Below are positions 63,253 to 64,000 of a DNA stretch of 64,000 nucleotides, piece by piece. The stretch is from NCBI RefSeq assembly GCF_003131205.1, contig NZ_QFFY01000006.1, positions 248,001 through 312,000 of the forward strand, read 5' to 3'. A program made the translations under genes and the position numbers. The stretch's first letter is position 1, and each line of letters begins with the position of its first letter. This DNA is from Occallatibacter savannae. GTDB lineage: Bacteria > Acidobacteriota > Terriglobia > Terriglobales > Acidobacteriaceae. A model generated the notes under the pieces. It was given only the letters and a program-made list of their open reading frames with translations, was not told where the DNA came from and searched no databases.

Positions 63253-63711
63253 ATGAAACGTCTTCTTCATTCGCTCACCCTCATGATCCTGGTTTGCGGA
63301 CTGCGTGTCCCCGTGTCTTCTCACGCCGCAGCACAGGCATCCTCGTCCAGCGCTTCAAGGCCATACCTTGTCGAATGGGTCTATCGAGTGAAGTACGGCT
63401 ACGAGGACGAGTGGTGGCAGCTCTTCCAGAAGTATCAGATTGCCACTCTGGACAAGGAGAAGAATCTGGGCTACGTGACGAGCTACCAGCTGTTCAAACC
63501 CGGCCTTCATGCAGGAGAGGATTCGCGCTGGGACTACCGAGTGATCATCGTCTACAAAGATCAGGCCTCCGCTTCACACGGCGGAGAAGTGGAGAAGGCG
63601 CTTTTTCCGGATACTACTGCACGCAAGAAGGACGAGAACCGTCGCTGGGAATTGACGACGAACCATTGGGACCTTCCTATCCGCGAAGTCGACCCACACA
63701 GCGCTGAATAG
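63253..63711 (+). CDS. Secreted hypothetical protein
   Basis: A 152-aa protein with a signal peptide (MKRLLHSLTLMILVCGLRV to about HAAAQ). The mature part YLVEWVYRVKYGYEDEWW and DYRVIIVYKDQAS is an alpha/beta ferredoxin-like pattern. Not assigned to a family. AAAGGAG lies at normal distance before the ATG. It is 89 nt before the TonB receptor gene. Confidence 0.8.
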   Translation: MKRLLHSLTLMILVCGLRVPVSSHAAAQASSSSASRPYLVEWVYRVKYGYEDEWWQLFQKYQIATLDKEKNLGYVTSYQLFKPGLHAGEDSRWDYRVIIVYKDQASASHGGEVEKALFPDTTARKKDENRRWELTTNHWDLPIREVDPHSAE

Positions 63712-63799
63712 ATTCACAGCATATTTTCTGGATGGCCAACGACTGCGCCTGCTGCCGGACATCCCTACTCGAAACCCATTCATTTTCAGGAGGCATTTC

Positions 63800-64000
63800 A
63801 TGACGCACTACATCAAGTCAGTTTCTCGCCGATGGCACATCGCTGTCGTAGTGATGGTGCTGCTATCTCTCCAAGTTGCTCTTGCGCAGACGTTCCGAGG
63901 TGGAATTGGCGGAACGATTACTGACGCCTCGGGCGGCAGAGTGGCCAACGCGCAAGTCACGATTACCGAGGATGCAACAGGCGTTGCGCATACCGTCCTC
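63800..64000 (+). CDS. TonB-dependent (Oar-like) receptor, start only
   Basis: The ATG at 63800 has CAGGAGG upstream. A signal peptide ends VALAQ, followed by TFRGGIGGTITDASGGRV, the CarboxypepD_reg-like domain that begins Oar-like TonB receptors of Acidobacteriota. The gene runs off the window. Such outer-membrane receptors take up large molecules with TonB energy. Confidence 0.88.
   Translation, partial: MTHYIKSVSRRWHIAVVVMVLLSLQVALAQTFRGGIGGTITDASGGRVANAQVTITEDATGVAHTVL

Noticed and set aside
1..64000. CRISPR array
   Set aside because: No regularly spaced short repeats with unique spacers and no cas genes were seen.

Overview
The window looks like chromosomal DNA of a soil Acidobacteriota (Terriglobia-like). 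Supporting signs are two large orphan MacB/FtsX-type permeases, one coupled to a PadR regulator (the 'ADOP' arrangement), the start of an Oar-like TonB receptor with a carboxypeptidase-regulatory domain at the right edge, DUF6152 and DUF6644-type proteins, and a small basic protein at 27.8 kb of a type common in that phylum. All calls come from reading the sequence; no database search was run.

Left region (0.4-8 kb) is a probable conflict/defence island. It holds a class III nucleotide-cyclase-like protein, a frameshifted MBL-fold hydrolase, an unknown membrane protein, an XRE repressor with an ImmA/IrrE protease, then a second MBL protein overlapping an 806-aa protein that fuses E2-like, E1-like (ThiF) and JAB/JAMM domains. 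A near-identical 12-bp palindrome lies before xre and before the MBL-E2/E1/JAB pair, so the regulator pair probably controls the ubiquitin-like module. A VirB2/TrbC pilin remnant follows. From 8.3 to 15.2 kb are PadR + permease, an alpha/beta hydrolase and a second permease.

A second defence-like operon (15.6-22.1 kb) encodes a DUF4011 helicase with a Vsr-like nuclease domain, an EVE-HNH protein, a HIT hydrolase and an HNH protein, followed by a convergent HNH gene. Then come DNA-repair genes (membrane-anchored DnaQ-like exonuclease with BRCT, frameshifted SRAP protein, ATP-dependent ligase), tRNA-Asp, an eight-gene minus-strand redox/catabolic cluster divergent from a LysR gene (28.4-35.4 kb), Lhr helicase and MsrA.

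From 41 to 56.6 kb, one- and two-gene modules are separated by about ten copies of a hairpin-forming repeat (arms like GGCTACTCGGAACC and GTTCCGAGTTGCC around GGCGAAGGATCGTC). One repeat-plus-gene unit is duplicated, a tyrosine-recombinase fragment is bracketed by inverted copies, and a copy near 55.9 kb is split by a group II intron lacking its reverse transcriptase. This is the least explained structure in the window. The right end (56.8-64 kb) has membrane, thioredoxin-like and cytochrome c genes, tRNA-Cys, a frameshifted secreted protein, a promoter/leader/terminator arrangement before a DUF6152 gene, and the TonB receptor start.

Three genes (1.4, 26.26, 61.7 kb) are each broken by one apparent missing base in or near a homopolymer or CCCGGG-like run; assembly indels should be excluded before they are called pseudogenes.
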